Counted from the stretch's first letter, positions 23,020-33,051 are shown. The stretch is DNA of 43,636 bases from Desulfosporosinus sp. OT (GCF_000224515.1 NZ_AGAF01000071.1:1-43636), one strand, 5' to 3'. Numbers and translations are program-made. Notes: a model not told the origin generated them from the letters alone.

Positions 23020-25467
23020 TTAATTAGGTGTAATGTTATTAACAGTGCGGTATCTTATTTTCCATATTTTGTCTGCATATTCTCGAATTGTTCTATCGCT
23101 TGAGAAGATTCCAGACTCCGCAATGTTAACTAAGGATATTCGATTCCAATCCTTCTGATTCATATGAAGTGTTTGGAGCTTTTGGTGCATTTCAATATAA
23201 GAAGTGAAATCCTTTAAGACAAAGTATTCATCGTTATAAATCATCAATGAATCGTACAACACCCTGAATTCTTCACCCATATTATCAAAAAATCCACTAC
23301 TTAATTGGTCAACACACGTGCGGATATCGCAGTTGGCATGGTATTCATCCCAGGGTTTATATCCCCCATAACGAGTGTAGTTCAATACCTGTTCGGCTGT
23401 AAGTCCAAAGATGAAGATATTATCCTCGCCCACCGCCTCTTTAATTTCAACATTGGCACCGTCCAAGGTTCCTAAGGTAATGGCACCATTCATCATGAAT
23501 TTCATATTTCCAGTACCCGAGGCCTCTTTACTAGCAGTGGATATTTGTTCACTAATATCTGCGGCAGGATAGATTAATTCGCCCTGAGTCACATTAAAAT
23601 TCTCTAAAAATACAACCTTTAGTTTTTGTTTAACTTGTGGATCATGCTCAATCTTCTGACTCAGAGCATTAATAAGCTTAATCACAGTTTTTGCATAATG
23701 GTAGCCCGGCGCTGCTTTTCCACCAAATATGAAGGTATAGGAGTCTGTCAAAGAATCCGGGTCGTTTAGAGCCTTGTTGTACATGTGCATAATCTTCAGC
23801 ACATTAAGCAATTGTCTTTTATAGGCATGTATGCGCTTCACCTGAACGTCGAAAATTGATAAAGGGTCTAGGATAAGCCCCTGTTTTGTCTTAACACTTT
23901 CGGCTAAGCGGCATTTGTTTTCGTATTTAACTTTCGCGATCTGTTCCAAAAAGTTACTATCGTCCTTTAATCCATGAAGTTTCTTCAGTTCACAAGCATC
24001 TTCCTTCCAGTTGGAACCGATCGCCTCGGTTATTAGATGAGACAATTTTGGATTCGCTGCCAACAGAAATCTCCGATGACTAACACCATTTGTTTTATTA
24101 TTAAATTTATAACCAAAAATGCGATAATAGTCTTTAAAGACTTCTTTCTTCAGAATTTGGGTGTGTAATTTGGCGACACCGTTTACTGATGAGCTCCCGA
24201 TCACAGCTAGATTCGCCATCCGGACGTACCCATCTCTGAGAATCTGAGTGTTTTGGATAACCACTTCATCGTCTAGAAAGCGTCGCGTTAAGTCTTTCAC
24301 AAATCTTCGATCTATTTCCTCAATGATCATATAGATCCTAGGCAAAAGGTTTTTAAACAGGTCAATGGGCCATTTTTCCATTGCTTCGGGCATAATCGTA
24401 TGATTAGTAAATGACAGGGTGTTGACGGTGATATTCCAAGCCTCATCCCAGTCCATCTCTTCTTCATCAATCAAGATACGCATCAACTCAGGGATACACA
24501 ACACTGGATGAGTATCATTAATATGGACAGAAACCCGGCGCGAAAAGTTTTGCAATGAACCGCAATTGTTCTTCTTTTTATAACTTCGCACGATTGATCC
24601 TAACCCAGCGGCTACAAAAAAGTATTCTTGTTTAAGCCTTAACTCTCTTCCCGCCCGACTACTATCATCTGGATACAGAATATATGAAATAGCCTCAACC
24701 TCAGATTTAAAGTTTGTAGCTTGTTTAAACTCCCCGCGATTGAAACAGCTCAAGTCAAGTTCTCCACATAACGCTTCTGCACTCCACAAGCGTAAGTTAT
24801 TAATATAAAAAGGATTATCATAGCTCATAATCGGGACATCATAAGGTACAGCGAGAACCGGTTCATAATTTTCGTGATAAAACCTCATTCGCTCATTTTC
24901 AAGCTCAATGCGTACGTTTCCTTTGAATTTCACAATAATCGATTTATTAGGCTTACGAAGTTCCCAAGGGTAACCATTTTTAAGCCAGTTATCGGCTACC
25001 TCAACCTGATTTCCTCCAACAATCTTTTGTTCAAACAAACCATACTTATAGCGAATCCCATTTCCGTGTCCCTCGATCCCTAAGAACGCCATTGAGTCAA
25101 GGAAACAGGCAGCCAATCGCCCCAAACCCCCGTTGCCCAGCCCTGGATCGGCTTCTTGTTCTAACAGATCATCAAGATTGATATTCAACTCGGCCAAACC
25201 TTCTCTTACAAGATCCTCAATTTTGAAATTAACCAAATAGTTGAGAAGGAGTCTGCCAATGAGAAATTCCATCGAAAAATAATAGATTTGTTTGCCTTGG
25301 GACATAGAATTTTTATAGATAGCCCGATTAAAACTCATCTTCTCTTTGAGCAATACAACCAATGCACTAAATTTGTCCCAAGGGCTTGCTTCATCTTGAG
25401 TGATCCCCTCCCCTTCCATCAACTTCATCAAATAGGCCCGCTTAAAGCTTTCTTTATCTGTAAACAT
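23020..25467 (-). CDS. glgP: Glycogen phosphorylase GlgP
   Basis: 815 residues, GT35 family. The pyridoxal-phosphate motif EASGTGNMKFMMNGAITLGT is intact, with the Lys of NMKF as cofactor ligand, and DPGLGNGGLGRLAACFLDS is the family glycine-rich region. It releases glucose-1-phosphate from non-reducing ends of glycogen. GGAGG lies about nine bases before the ATG. Its start lies 40 bases inside the end of glgB, in another frame, and a 60-base gap leads to glgC, so one operon is likely. Confidence 0.96.
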   Translation of the reverse strand: MFTDKESFKRAYLMKLMEGEGITQDEASPWDKFSALVVLLKEKMSFNRAIYKNSMSQGKQIYYFSMEFLIGRLLLNYLVNFKIEDLVREGLAELNINLDDLLEQEADPGLGNGGLGRLAACFLDSMAFLGIEGHGNGIRYKYGLFEQKIVGGNQVEVADNWLKNGYPWELRKPNKSIIVKFKGNVRIELENERMRFYHENYEPVLAVPYDVPIMSYDNPFYINNLRLWSAEALCGELDLSCFNRGEFKQATNFKSEVEAISYILYPDDSSRAGRELRLKQEYFFVAAGLGSIVRSYKKKNNCGSLQNFSRRVSVHINDTHPVLCIPELMRILIDEEEMDWDEAWNITVNTLSFTNHTIMPEAMEKWPIDLFKNLLPRIYMIIEEIDRRFVKDLTRRFLDDEVVIQNTQILRDGYVRMANLAVIGSSSVNGVAKLHTQILKKEVFKDYYRIFGYKFNNKTNGVSHRRFLLAANPKLSHLITEAIGSNWKEDACELKKLHGLKDDSNFLEQIAKVKYENKCRLAESVKTKQGLILDPLSIFDVQVKRIHAYKRQLLNVLKIMHMYNKALNDPDSLTDSYTFIFGGKAAPGYHYAKTVIKLINALSQKIEHDPQVKQKLKVVFLENFNVTQGELIYPAADISEQISTASKEASGTGNMKFMMNGAITLGTLDGANVEIKEAVGEDNIFIFGLTAEQVLNYTRYGGYKPWDEYHANCDIRTCVDQLSSGFFDNMGEEFRVLYDSLMIYNDEYFVLKDFTSYIEMHQKLQTLHMNQKDWNRISLVNIAESGIFSSDRTIREYADKIWKIRYRTVNNITPN

Positions 25468-27374
25468 ACTGTTGGTTCCTCCAATACTTTACTGTTTAAC
25501 TTGGGTTTCAAGATGATCATTGCTAAAGGAGCAACGTTAATTGTTACAGAAGACTTATGTCCATGCCATGGGATTTTTTCGCTCAAGAGCAACAAGTGAT
25601 TGACTTGATCGTTACCCCCATAAATTTCCTGCTCGGAATTAAATATTTCTTGATAAATTCCCTCGTAGGGAACGCCCATGCGAAACTTCTCGTAACTAAT
25701 GGGTTGAAAATTGATTAAGATGATCAGAAAATTGGTAGCTTTACGAGCCTTTCGACAGAATATTAAGATACTCTGTTGCTTGTTATTGACATCGATCCAT
25801 TCAAAACCCGACCAATCATCGTCGTTTTCCCACAGAGCAGTTTCTCGTTGGTATAGCTGATTCATCGAGCTCACGAAACTCTGATACTTTTTATGCATCT
25901 CATACTCTAAGATAAACCAATCCAATTCAGCATCATAACGCCATTCAATAAACTGGGCAAACTCCCCACCCATAAACATTAATTTTTTACCTGGATGACA
26001 CATCCAGTATCCATATAAACTTCTTAAACCCGCAAATTTTTGTCTGTAATCGCCCGGCATTCTATCTAATAATGACTTTTTGCCATGAACAACCTCATCA
26101 TGAGAAAGAGGAAGAACAAAATTCTCGGAAAAAGCATAAGTCAAGGAGAAAGTCAATAAGTGGTGATTGTCTTTACGCAAGGGAAAATCAAGACTCATAT
26201 AACGTAAAGTATCGTTCATCCAACCCATATTCCATTTAAAATTATAGCCAAGTCCATCCACGTAAGGAGGATAAGTAACGAGTGGCCAGTCGGTCGATTC
26301 TTCAGCGATCATCAAGCTCCCAGGGAAATATCGAAAAATTACTTCATTTAATTTTTGCATAAAAGCTATAGACTGAAGGTTCTCTCTCCCCCCATAAATG
26401 TTGCGTTTTTTTGAAGGAGTATTTTTTTCATAATCAAAAAAAAGCATACTGCTTACCCCATCAACTCGCAGCCCATCGACGTGATATTTGTCAAACCAGA
26501 ACATCGCGTTGGAGATGAGATAGCTCCAAACTTCAGTTTTCGCAAAGTTAAAGTTATAGGTTCCCCATTGTTCGTTTTCATCGTATTCATAAACTGCCGT
26601 ACCATTGAATTGACCTAAACCATGAGCATCTTTACAAAAATGACCTGGTACCCAGTCTAAAATAACCCCTATCCCAGCTTGATGACACTGATTCACAAAA
26701 TACATGAAATCGTGAGGGCTACCGAATCTGCTCGTACATGAGTAATATCCGGTCACTTGATATCCCCACGAACCATCAAAGGGATGTTCCATAATAGGCA
26801 TTAATTCAAGATGGGTATAGCCCATTTTACGCACATAGTCTACCAACTCTACAGCCAGAGTTCGCCAAGTATAATAGGTTCCGTCCTCTTTTCTTTTCCA
26901 TGAACCTAAATGAACTTCATAGATCAAAAGAGGCATCTCGGTTACCTTATCCCCTTTTTTTTGTTCTATCCAAGATTGATCCTGCCAATTAAAACCCTCG
27001 AGCGAATAAACAATCGAGGCGGTTGCAGGCCTCAACTCTGAGAAAAAAGCATAGGGATCGGATTTCAAAAAAACTTGTTTGTTCTTCGTATGGATTTCAT
27101 ATTTGTATAACTGCCCAAGGAGGACTTTCGGCACAAATAAGGTCCACACCCCGCTATTTCCTATTTCCACCATCGAGCTATTTACAGAACACCAATTATT
27201 AAACTCTCCTACCAGGCAAACCTTCAGCGCTTCAGGCACCCAAACTGCAAAATGCGTCCCATAAACACCTGCACATTCAATGATATGCGCGCCGAGTTTA
27301 AAATAGCTGTGGAACATTTCTCCACGGTTAAAAAGATATAGTTCATCTTGATCAAGAAAGCACTTCTTGTCCAT
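25428..27374 (-). CDS. glgB: 1,4-alpha-glucan branching enzyme GlgB
   Basis: 648 residues. N-terminal CBM48-like domain (FAVWVPEALKVCLVGEFNNW), then a GH13 barrel with VILDWVPGHFCKDAHG, HVDGLRVDGVSSML (nucleophile Asp), SLMIAEESTDW (acid/base Glu) and LPLSHDEVVHGKKSL, which is typical of GlgB. It moves alpha-1,4 segments to make alpha-1,6 branches. The C-terminus overlaps glgP by 40 bases. It is the first gene of the glycogen operon; the promoter should lie in 27375-27509, but I see only weak boxes. Confidence 0.95.
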   Translation of the reverse strand: MDKKCFLDQDELYLFNRGEMFHSYFKLGAHIIECAGVYGTHFAVWVPEALKVCLVGEFNNWCSVNSSMVEIGNSGVWTLFVPKVLLGQLYKYEIHTKNKQVFLKSDPYAFFSELRPATASIVYSLEGFNWQDQSWIEQKKGDKVTEMPLLIYEVHLGSWKRKEDGTYYTWRTLAVELVDYVRKMGYTHLELMPIMEHPFDGSWGYQVTGYYSCTSRFGSPHDFMYFVNQCHQAGIGVILDWVPGHFCKDAHGLGQFNGTAVYEYDENEQWGTYNFNFAKTEVWSYLISNAMFWFDKYHVDGLRVDGVSSMLFFDYEKNTPSKKRNIYGGRENLQSIAFMQKLNEVIFRYFPGSLMIAEESTDWPLVTYPPYVDGLGYNFKWNMGWMNDTLRYMSLDFPLRKDNHHLLTFSLTYAFSENFVLPLSHDEVVHGKKSLLDRMPGDYRQKFAGLRSLYGYWMCHPGKKLMFMGGEFAQFIEWRYDAELDWFILEYEMHKKYQSFVSSMNQLYQRETALWENDDDWSGFEWIDVNNKQQSILIFCRKARKATNFLIILINFQPISYEKFRMGVPYEGIYQEIFNSEQEIYGGNDQVNHLLLLSEKIPWHGHKSSVTINVAPLAMIILKPKLNSKVLEEPTVCLQIKKALSGPI

Positions 27375-27509
27375 TACATCATCACTACCTCTTACTCTGT
27401 TCCAATTGCTATATCAAAGTAACTATTCTCTTCGACAATTGCATTTCCTTCCAGCTTATGTAAATAATTTGCTGACAAGTTTCGCACGTCTGAGGAAATT
27501 TACCCTCAG

Positions 27510-28199
27510 TCAGAAGCGGGGGAAACGAAAGTGCCTGTTGATTGGAGAAGGCCAGCTAATTAATTGTTCTGTTTCGCTGGCCGTAGGTCCAGCATTATGG
27601 AGAATATACGGTACACCGTCTGGGCGACGTTTGTCGGAGACAATCGCTATATGTTCATAAGGCTGCTCAAAGGTAACGATATCTCCAGCCTGCCAAAATT
27701 GAAGATTTTTTTCATCCCCTGGTTTTATCTCTAAGGTTAGTTCCTGGGCATGGCGGTGAAAGAAGACGAGGAGATTAGCAACTCTTCGGAAGTCAATATT
27801 CGAGTCTGGGTTTCCCTCTACACGTGGGTAATTTGCCAAGTTGTTTCGTATATCCTTATCTACTAAAGTCCTTAAGTCATAGCCCGCATCTCGCAAAGCT
27901 CTTCCAACGACATCTGTACATACCCCTTCAGTTTCTGGTGGATAACCTCCTTGGTAATAAGCACTGCGATACTGGGGTTTCCGTCGAATTTCTGCTTTGG
28001 CACCGGCCAGGATATCTCTTAAATCGTCCAAGCCATCACCGTCCTTATCGACGGGACAAGAGATGGGTAAAATCTTTATGGACGGACCAGGAAGAAAATC
28101 AACATAAGACCAATATCTCGAGAACCCTATCACAGTCGAGATAATAATGAGGAGAGCTATAAAGGCTATGACAACAACGTTAGTTGTTCCCTTTTTCAT
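27510..28199 (-). CDS. DUF1287 domain protein, membrane-anchored
   Basis: 229 residues. One N-terminal membrane segment (VVVIAFIALLIIISTVIGF) puts the rest outside the cell. DKDGDGLDD near residue 51 is a calcium-binding-type loop. The DUF1287 core has GVCTDVVGRALRDAGYDL with C94, AGDIVTFEQPYEHIAIVSD with a His, and HNAGPTASE; the Cys-His-Asn set resembles NlpC/P60-like cysteine hydrolases. A cell-wall peptidase or amidase role is therefore plausible but unproven. A 6-bp hairpin (27490-27509) lies right after the stop, and the glgB start is 135 bases further on the same strand. Confidence 0.82.
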   Translation of the reverse strand: MKKGTTNVVVIAFIALLIIISTVIGFSRYWSYVDFLPGPSIKILPISCPVDKDGDGLDDLRDILAGAKAEIRRKPQYRSAYYQGGYPPETEGVCTDVVGRALRDAGYDLRTLVDKDIRNNLANYPRVEGNPDSNIDFRRVANLLVFFHRHAQELTLEIKPGDEKNLQFWQAGDIVTFEQPYEHIAIVSDKRRPDGVPYILHNAGPTASETEQLISWPSPINRHFRFPRF

Positions 28200-28350
28200 A
28201 GGTTTTCACCACCCAGATGAGACTATTAAAATTATTTCTTAGTAATGTAACATTCAAATCCTTTCATACGTATTAAGGTGTAGAGATCGACAAACAGCAG
28301 CTAGCATTTGATTCCAAGAGGCTGAAAAACGATCAAAAGGGAGGAAAAAT

Positions 28351-28542
28351 ATGTCTAAAAACTTGTATCGATCCAGTCAGAATAAACAACTCGGTGGGGT
28401 GTGCGGAGGTTTGGCCGAGTACTTAGAAATTGACCCCAGCCTCGTCCGGATTGCTGGAATTCTGCTTCTCTTTGTAGCAGGAACTGGATTTTTAGCTTAT
28501 CTTGTTGCTTGGCTTGTCATTCCTTTGGATACTAAGAACTGA
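28351..28542 (+). CDS. PspC-domain membrane protein
   Basis: 63 residues: LYRSSQNKQLGGVCGGLAEY and LEIDPSLVRIAGILLLF are the PspC signature, with one long hydrophobic segment ending at VIPLDTKN. PspC proteins sit in the inner membrane and in some bacteria sense envelope stress; no other psp gene is near. AAAGGGAGG lies six to seven bases before the ATG, and a strong terminator follows. Confidence 0.92.
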   Translation: MSKNLYRSSQNKQLGGVCGGLAEYLEIDPSLVRIAGILLLFVAGTGFLAYLVAWLVIPLDTKN

Positions 28543-28635
28543 CAATAGTATATATAGGGCTGTTCTAAAATACTCATGCTTTCTAGTGTTCAACCCACAT
28601 ATAGAAGAGGGTCATCATTAGTCCCTAATAATGAA

Positions 28636-28686
28636 ATAAAGTGCAAAAGCTTCTGTCTTACTTAAAAGCTTTGCACTTTATTTTTA
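28636..28686 (+). terminator. Intrinsic terminator after the PspC gene
   Basis: ATAAAGTGCAAAAGCTT pairs with AAGCTTTGCACTTTAT with a single bulged A, followed by TTTTT. The A-rich left flank lets it also work for the minus strand, but it is about 75 bases past the uspA stop. Confidence 0.87.
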
Positions 28687-28761
28687 TAGCTGGATATCTC
28701 TTTAACGTTCTGTTAAACGTTTGATCGTCATCTGCTTTTGTAGCTTATTACACGTTCATTT

Positions 28762-29184
28762 CTATTTTACAATGAGTACAGAACATTTTGCCTTGTGAAG
28801 GACGTGTTGACTGACACTACCTAACAAGGAACCAGCAATCGCCCCGTAACCATGAGTCCCCATGACGATCAAGTCAATGTTCTCATTTTCAGCTTCGCTT
28901 ATGATAACGTCCGCTGGTTTTTTCCCTTGCATTTGTTTCTTAACCAAGGTGACATCACTAATATCAATTCCCTTAAGTGTGGCTGCTAAGGCATGTTCAC
29001 CTTCTTGTTCAATTAGTTCCGGCGCAATTATATAGCTATTAACACTAGAGTCATACACTATCGGTAGGTGCGTAACGAACAGAAGCTCAACTTCCGCGTT
29101 AAATTTCCGAGCAAGCTCCAATGCAGTTGTTAATGCTCGTCGTGAATACTCTGAAGCATCAGTTGCCACCAATATTTTGTTCAA
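28762..29184 (-). CDS. Universal stress protein (UspA family)
   Basis: About 141 residues in the alpha/beta UspA fold: KILVATDASEYSRRALTTA at the start and the ATP-binding GTHGYGAIAGSLLGSVSQHVL near the end, followed by the SVLIVK strand. The longest frame would begin 24 codons earlier, but a perfect GAGGAGGAG sits six bases before the TTG at 29184, and family members start right at the first strand, so TTG is taken as the start. It is cytosolic and monocistronic as far as can be seen; the precise stress role cannot be told from sequence. Confidence 0.9.
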   Translation of the reverse strand: MNKILVATDASEYSRRALTTALELARKFNAEVELLFVTHLPIVYDSSVNSYIIAPELIEQEGEHALAATLKGIDISDVTLVKKQMQGKKPADVIISEAENENIDLIVMGTHGYGAIAGSLLGSVSQHVLHKAKCSVLIVK

Positions 29185-29346
29185 TATAAACTCCTCCTCA
29201 TATTTCATCATTTCTGACCTATTCGACGTAATTAAGTTAATATCCTTCTTGATCAAACAATTATAATAAATTAATTGTAATAATATTTACAGAAACAGAT
29301 AACTCACGCACTTATGTTCTTAATTTTGGATTTGCTTGGGCTTTGA

Positions 29347-31107
29347 CTAACAGTTTTGGTTTAAACTTATAGTTCCCTGCTGCATCATAAACATTTTAAA
29401 ATAAAGTCCTTCTTTAAGTAAAAGGTCTGAATGAGTACCTCGTTCCACAATCTTCCCTCGGTAAAGAACCAAGATGAGATCGGCATCCTGAATTGTCGAA
29501 AGTCGATGAGCAATGGCAATCGTTGTTCGGCCTTTGCGCATTTTGGCGAGTGCCGTTTGAATTGCTTCTTCTGTCTCCGTATCCACACTGGCTGTTGCTT
29601 CATCCAAAACGAGTATTTTTGGGTTACCTGCGATTGTTCGAGCAAAACAAATGAGTTGACGCTGTCCGCTCGATAAAGTTGCCCCCCGTTCTCCAATCGG
29701 TTCTTTGAATCCCTGCGGAAGCTTGCCAATGAATTCATCCGCCTGGACAAATGAAGCCGCTTCGCTTATCTCTTGTACATTGACGGTAGGTCTGGAAAGT
29801 GCAATATTTTTGGCAATATCTCCCACGAACAAAAATGGGTCCTGGGATACAAGCCCAACGTTTGTGCGTAGTTCATCATTGGAGAACTCGGACAAAGATA
29901 CTCCGTCAATGAGGATTTCACCGCGCGTAACAGGATAAAAACGCATAAGGAGATTTGCAACCGTACTTTTGCCACTTCCCGTATGTCCAACCAAAGCTAC
30001 GGTCTGCCCAGGGTAGGCAGTGAATGAGATGTTTTGCAAGACATCTGTCGGACCGTCCGAGGAACCGTCATAAGAAAAACTAACGTTCTTAAATTCAATC
30101 AGACCGTTTTGAATCGCGGGAGGCCCGGCAGTGTTTACTTCACCAGTCACGCGATCATCATCCAAAAGCTCAAAGACCCGTTCGGCAGCAACAAAAGACT
30201 GTTGAAACTGTGACAAGCGTTGCATCATCGTGTTGACCGGTTCAAAAAAGCGATCCAAATAGTTGATAAAGGCATAGAGTACCCCGATTTCTATCGGCCC
30301 CTTTAACGATTGGAATCCAAAGAAATTCAATACAAGGATGAGAGCAAAGGTGTAAATTAAATCAACCGCCGGACGAACAAAAAGGCTCTCTAAGCGGATG
30401 TTCGTAATGGCTGCCTGATAATAGGCATTGTTAATGGTCGCAAACTCTTCTCTGAAGCGCTTCTCCTGGCGCATTGCCTGTACAATACTCATCCCTTGAA
30501 TGGATTCGTTCAGTTTGGCATTGAGGCGACTTAATTCCTGACGCATGGTACGATATACTTGCGTACTAACTCTTCGATACGCATACATCAGGCCAAGAAT
30601 GGCTGGAATTAACACAAGGCAAAAGGCAGCCAACCGAATATCTAAACTGAACATGGCAATAAAAATGCCAATTAGAAAGACAAAATTTTGGACAAGTGCC
30701 ACCAGAACTCCGACAAACAATTCTTTGATTGCTTCGGTGTCATTTGTAATGCGAGATACTAAAGCGCCGGTCGGGGTTTTGTCGAAAACTTCAAGCCTGA
30801 GGTGCTGAACATGGCTAAAGACATCGACTCGTAACTGCTGAATCACTTTTAAGGCAATCTGATTGAACCTTACTAACTGACGGTAATGCAGTCCCACAGA
30901 AAGAAAATGAAGTCCTAAATACCCTCCCCCTAGGAGTATTAAAGCCTGCCGGTCAAATGAACGCGGTACTAAATGGCGATCGAGAAAGATTTTAACTAGG
31001 ATTGGGCCGACAACATCGGCAAAGGTAGCTAGTAATAAGACGACAGAAGCAACCTTTAACGCTTTGTAGTGGGGGGTGAGATATCTGAGTAAACGCCTAA
31101 TCACCAC
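29347..31107 (-). CDS. ABC exporter half-transporter with consensus ATPase (MdlB/YheH-like)
   Basis: About 586 residues: six-helix exporter domain (1-320) and C-terminal ATPase with Walker A VGHTGSGKSTVANLLM and Walker B ILVLDEATASVD with the catalytic Glu. The signature is LSSGQRQLIC rather than LSGGQ. It pairs with the preceding gene to form a heterodimeric exporter, as in BmrC/BmrD: this subunit provides the working Walker B, the partner the intact signature. GTG 31107 has AGGGGG eight bases upstream; a TTG at 31128 has no Shine-Dalgarno. Two bases separate it from the upstream gene. Substrate unknown; multidrug export is inferred from the family. Confidence 0.88.
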   Translation of the reverse strand: MVIRRLLRYLTPHYKALKVASVVLLLATFADVVGPILVKIFLDRHLVPRSFDRQALILLGGGYLGLHFLSVGLHYRQLVRFNQIALKVIQQLRVDVFSHVQHLRLEVFDKTPTGALVSRITNDTEAIKELFVGVLVALVQNFVFLIGIFIAMFSLDIRLAAFCLVLIPAILGLMYAYRRVSTQVYRTMRQELSRLNAKLNESIQGMSIVQAMRQEKRFREEFATINNAYYQAAITNIRLESLFVRPAVDLIYTFALILVLNFFGFQSLKGPIEIGVLYAFINYLDRFFEPVNTMMQRLSQFQQSFVAAERVFELLDDDRVTGEVNTAGPPAIQNGLIEFKNVSFSYDGSSDGPTDVLQNISFTAYPGQTVALVGHTGSGKSTVANLLMRFYPVTRGEILIDGVSLSEFSNDELRTNVGLVSQDPFLFVGDIAKNIALSRPTVNVQEISEAASFVQADEFIGKLPQGFKEPIGERGATLSSGQRQLICFARTIAGNPKILVLDEATASVDTETEEAIQTALAKMRKGRTTIAIAHRLSTIQDADLILVLYRGKIVERGTHSDLLLKEGLYFKMFMMQQGTISLNQNC

Positions 31108-31108
31108 C

Positions 31109-32860
31109 TCACGATCCCCCTTCTTCAATCAGTGATTCTAACTGCTGACTTCGATAAGTGGCAGCATACCATCCATCAAAAGCCATTAGTTCAGGATGCG
31201 AGCCACGCTCAGCAATCTTTCCATTTTGCAGGACTATGATCAAATCTGCATGTTCAATAGCACTTAAACGATGAGAGGAAATCAGGGTTGTCTTTTGAGA
31301 TCTCTTCGCTTTTAATCCCTGTAAAATCGCCTTTTCTGTTTTAGCATCTACAGCTGACAAAGAATCATCCAAAATTAGAATTTCCGGTTCAAGCAAAAGC
31401 GCTCGCGCAATGGATATCCGCTGTTTTTGCCCACCTGAAAGGGTTACCCCTCGATCTCCGACTAACGTACTGTATTGTTCATCAAAACGCAGGATATCTT
31501 TGTCAATGGCCGCAATCTCAGCGACAGCTTGGATTTCCTCCTGGATTGCGCTAGGTTTTCCGAAGGCGATGTTCTCCGCGATCGACGCTGAGAACAGGAA
31601 ATGATCCTGAGGAACATAGCCGATTGCTGTACGCAACGCTTTGAGCGTTACGTCATATATTGAGGACTTACCAATTCGAAGATCCCCCTTAGACAGATCA
31701 AATTCCCGAATGAGCAGGCGGAAAAGCGTCGTCTTGCCACTCCCTGTTTTCCCCACGACTCCTAAGGTTTGTCCTTGGGGAACGAAAATATCGATTTCTT
31801 CAAGAACTGGCAGACGAGCCCCAGGATAAGTAAACGATGCTCGCTGATACGTAAGAGGGCCGCTGTGAAGCTGATCAGTGACCCCTTCCCGTTCAAAGAT
31901 TTGGTAGTTTATTTTCAGCAGTGATTCCACTCGATCATAGGACGCCCGCCCACGTTCGAGGATGTTAAAGAGCCAGCCAAAGGCCAGCATCGGCCAAATG
32001 AACTGTCCCAGATAAATTGTGAACTGAGTTAGCTGGCCAAAAGTCAATTGTCCATCGACCACATCTCTCGCTCCGAAAACAATGGCTAGGAAAAAGGAAA
32101 TCCCGATAATTAGTTGGATCGTTGGGTCAAAGAGTGCATCCACTTTGGCAACCGCTATATTCTTCTCTACTACATCAGCAGATAACATCCGAAAGGCTTC
32201 TTTCTCCGCTTCTTCCTCCCCGAAAGTTTTAATCACTCTGACTCCAGAGATGTTTTCCAGCACTTTGTCATTGAGATCAGAAAAAGCTGCCTGTGCTTTA
32301 TGGAACCTCTTATGTAGGAGGGTGCCGTAATAGCTGGTCGACCAGGCCATCAGCGGCATAGGTAGTAAGGTGATGAGCGTGAGTTTCCAACTGATAAAAA
32401 AGGCCATGGAGAAAACAACCAAACCTCCTGTTGTCAGAGAATCGATAAAAGTCAAAACCCCCAAGCCGGCCGTCATTTCTATTGCTTGGATATCGTTCGT
32501 GGCATGTGCCATTAAGTCTCCAGTGCGGTGTTCTTGATAAAACTGCGGCGACAAGAAAGTAAAATGACTAAAAAGCTGCTTTCTAAGTAACCTCGCCAGT
32601 CGGGCCGACGCTCCGAAAATCATTAATCGCCAAACATACCGTAATCCGTAGACTAGGAACCCTGCAAATAAAAGGAGCAAACTCCACTTGAGCAAAATTC
32701 CTTGGGACAAATTCTCTTTGCTAATTCCGTCCACGATGACCCGAACAGCATAGGGCGGAAATAGATTAATGAGTGCTACAAAAACTAAAACTAAAATCCC
32801 CATACCGTAGCTTTTCTTCTCTAACTTAAAAAACCACATTAAATCTTTAAAAAGAAGCAT
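31109..32860 (-). CDS. ABC exporter half-transporter with degenerate Walker B (MdlA/YheI-like)
   Basis: 583 residues: exporter membrane domain then ATPase with Walker A VVGKTGSGKTTLFRLL, intact signature LSGGQKQRIS and Walker B ILILDDSLSAVD, where the usual catalytic Glu is Asp. That makes its own ATP site weak, a known mark of the BmrC-type partner in heterodimeric exporters. ATG 32860 has GAGAGGAG seven bases upstream, so 12 codons of open frame before it are not coding. It ends where the second half-transporter begins. Confidence 0.89.
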   Translation of the reverse strand: MLLFKDLMWFFKLEKKSYGMGILVLVFVALINLFPPYAVRVIVDGISKENLSQGILLKWSLLLLFAGFLVYGLRYVWRLMIFGASARLARLLRKQLFSHFTFLSPQFYQEHRTGDLMAHATNDIQAIEMTAGLGVLTFIDSLTTGGLVVFSMAFFISWKLTLITLLPMPLMAWSTSYYGTLLHKRFHKAQAAFSDLNDKVLENISGVRVIKTFGEEEAEKEAFRMLSADVVEKNIAVAKVDALFDPTIQLIIGISFFLAIVFGARDVVDGQLTFGQLTQFTIYLGQFIWPMLAFGWLFNILERGRASYDRVESLLKINYQIFEREGVTDQLHSGPLTYQRASFTYPGARLPVLEEIDIFVPQGQTLGVVGKTGSGKTTLFRLLIREFDLSKGDLRIGKSSIYDVTLKALRTAIGYVPQDHFLFSASIAENIAFGKPSAIQEEIQAVAEIAAIDKDILRFDEQYSTLVGDRGVTLSGGQKQRISIARALLLEPEILILDDSLSAVDAKTEKAILQGLKAKRSQKTTLISSHRLSAIEHADLIIVLQNGKIAERGSHPELMAFDGWYAATYRSQQLESLIEEGGS

Positions 32861-32989
32861 AAAATCTCCTCTCAAATCAAAAGCCATTAGAAACACCTAA
32901 ATCTTACTTACTGTAATGACATTCTAAGAAAGTATATCATAGGACTACAGATTTAATGTAGAAAAAACTGGAGAAAACACAAGCAATAA

Positions 32990-33020
32990 GTAGCGCCCCC
33001 AGCTAAGCTGAGGGCGCTAC
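32990..33020 (-). terminator. Hairpin after the zinc-ribbon gene
   Basis: GTAGCGCCCCCAGC and GCTGAGGGCGCTAC pair with one mismatch around a 2-4 base loop, 32 bases past the zinc-ribbon gene stop. The T-run that follows on the minus strand is interrupted. Confidence 0.7.
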
Positions 33021-33051
33021 TACTTAAAGTAAGTATAACAGAATTTAAATT

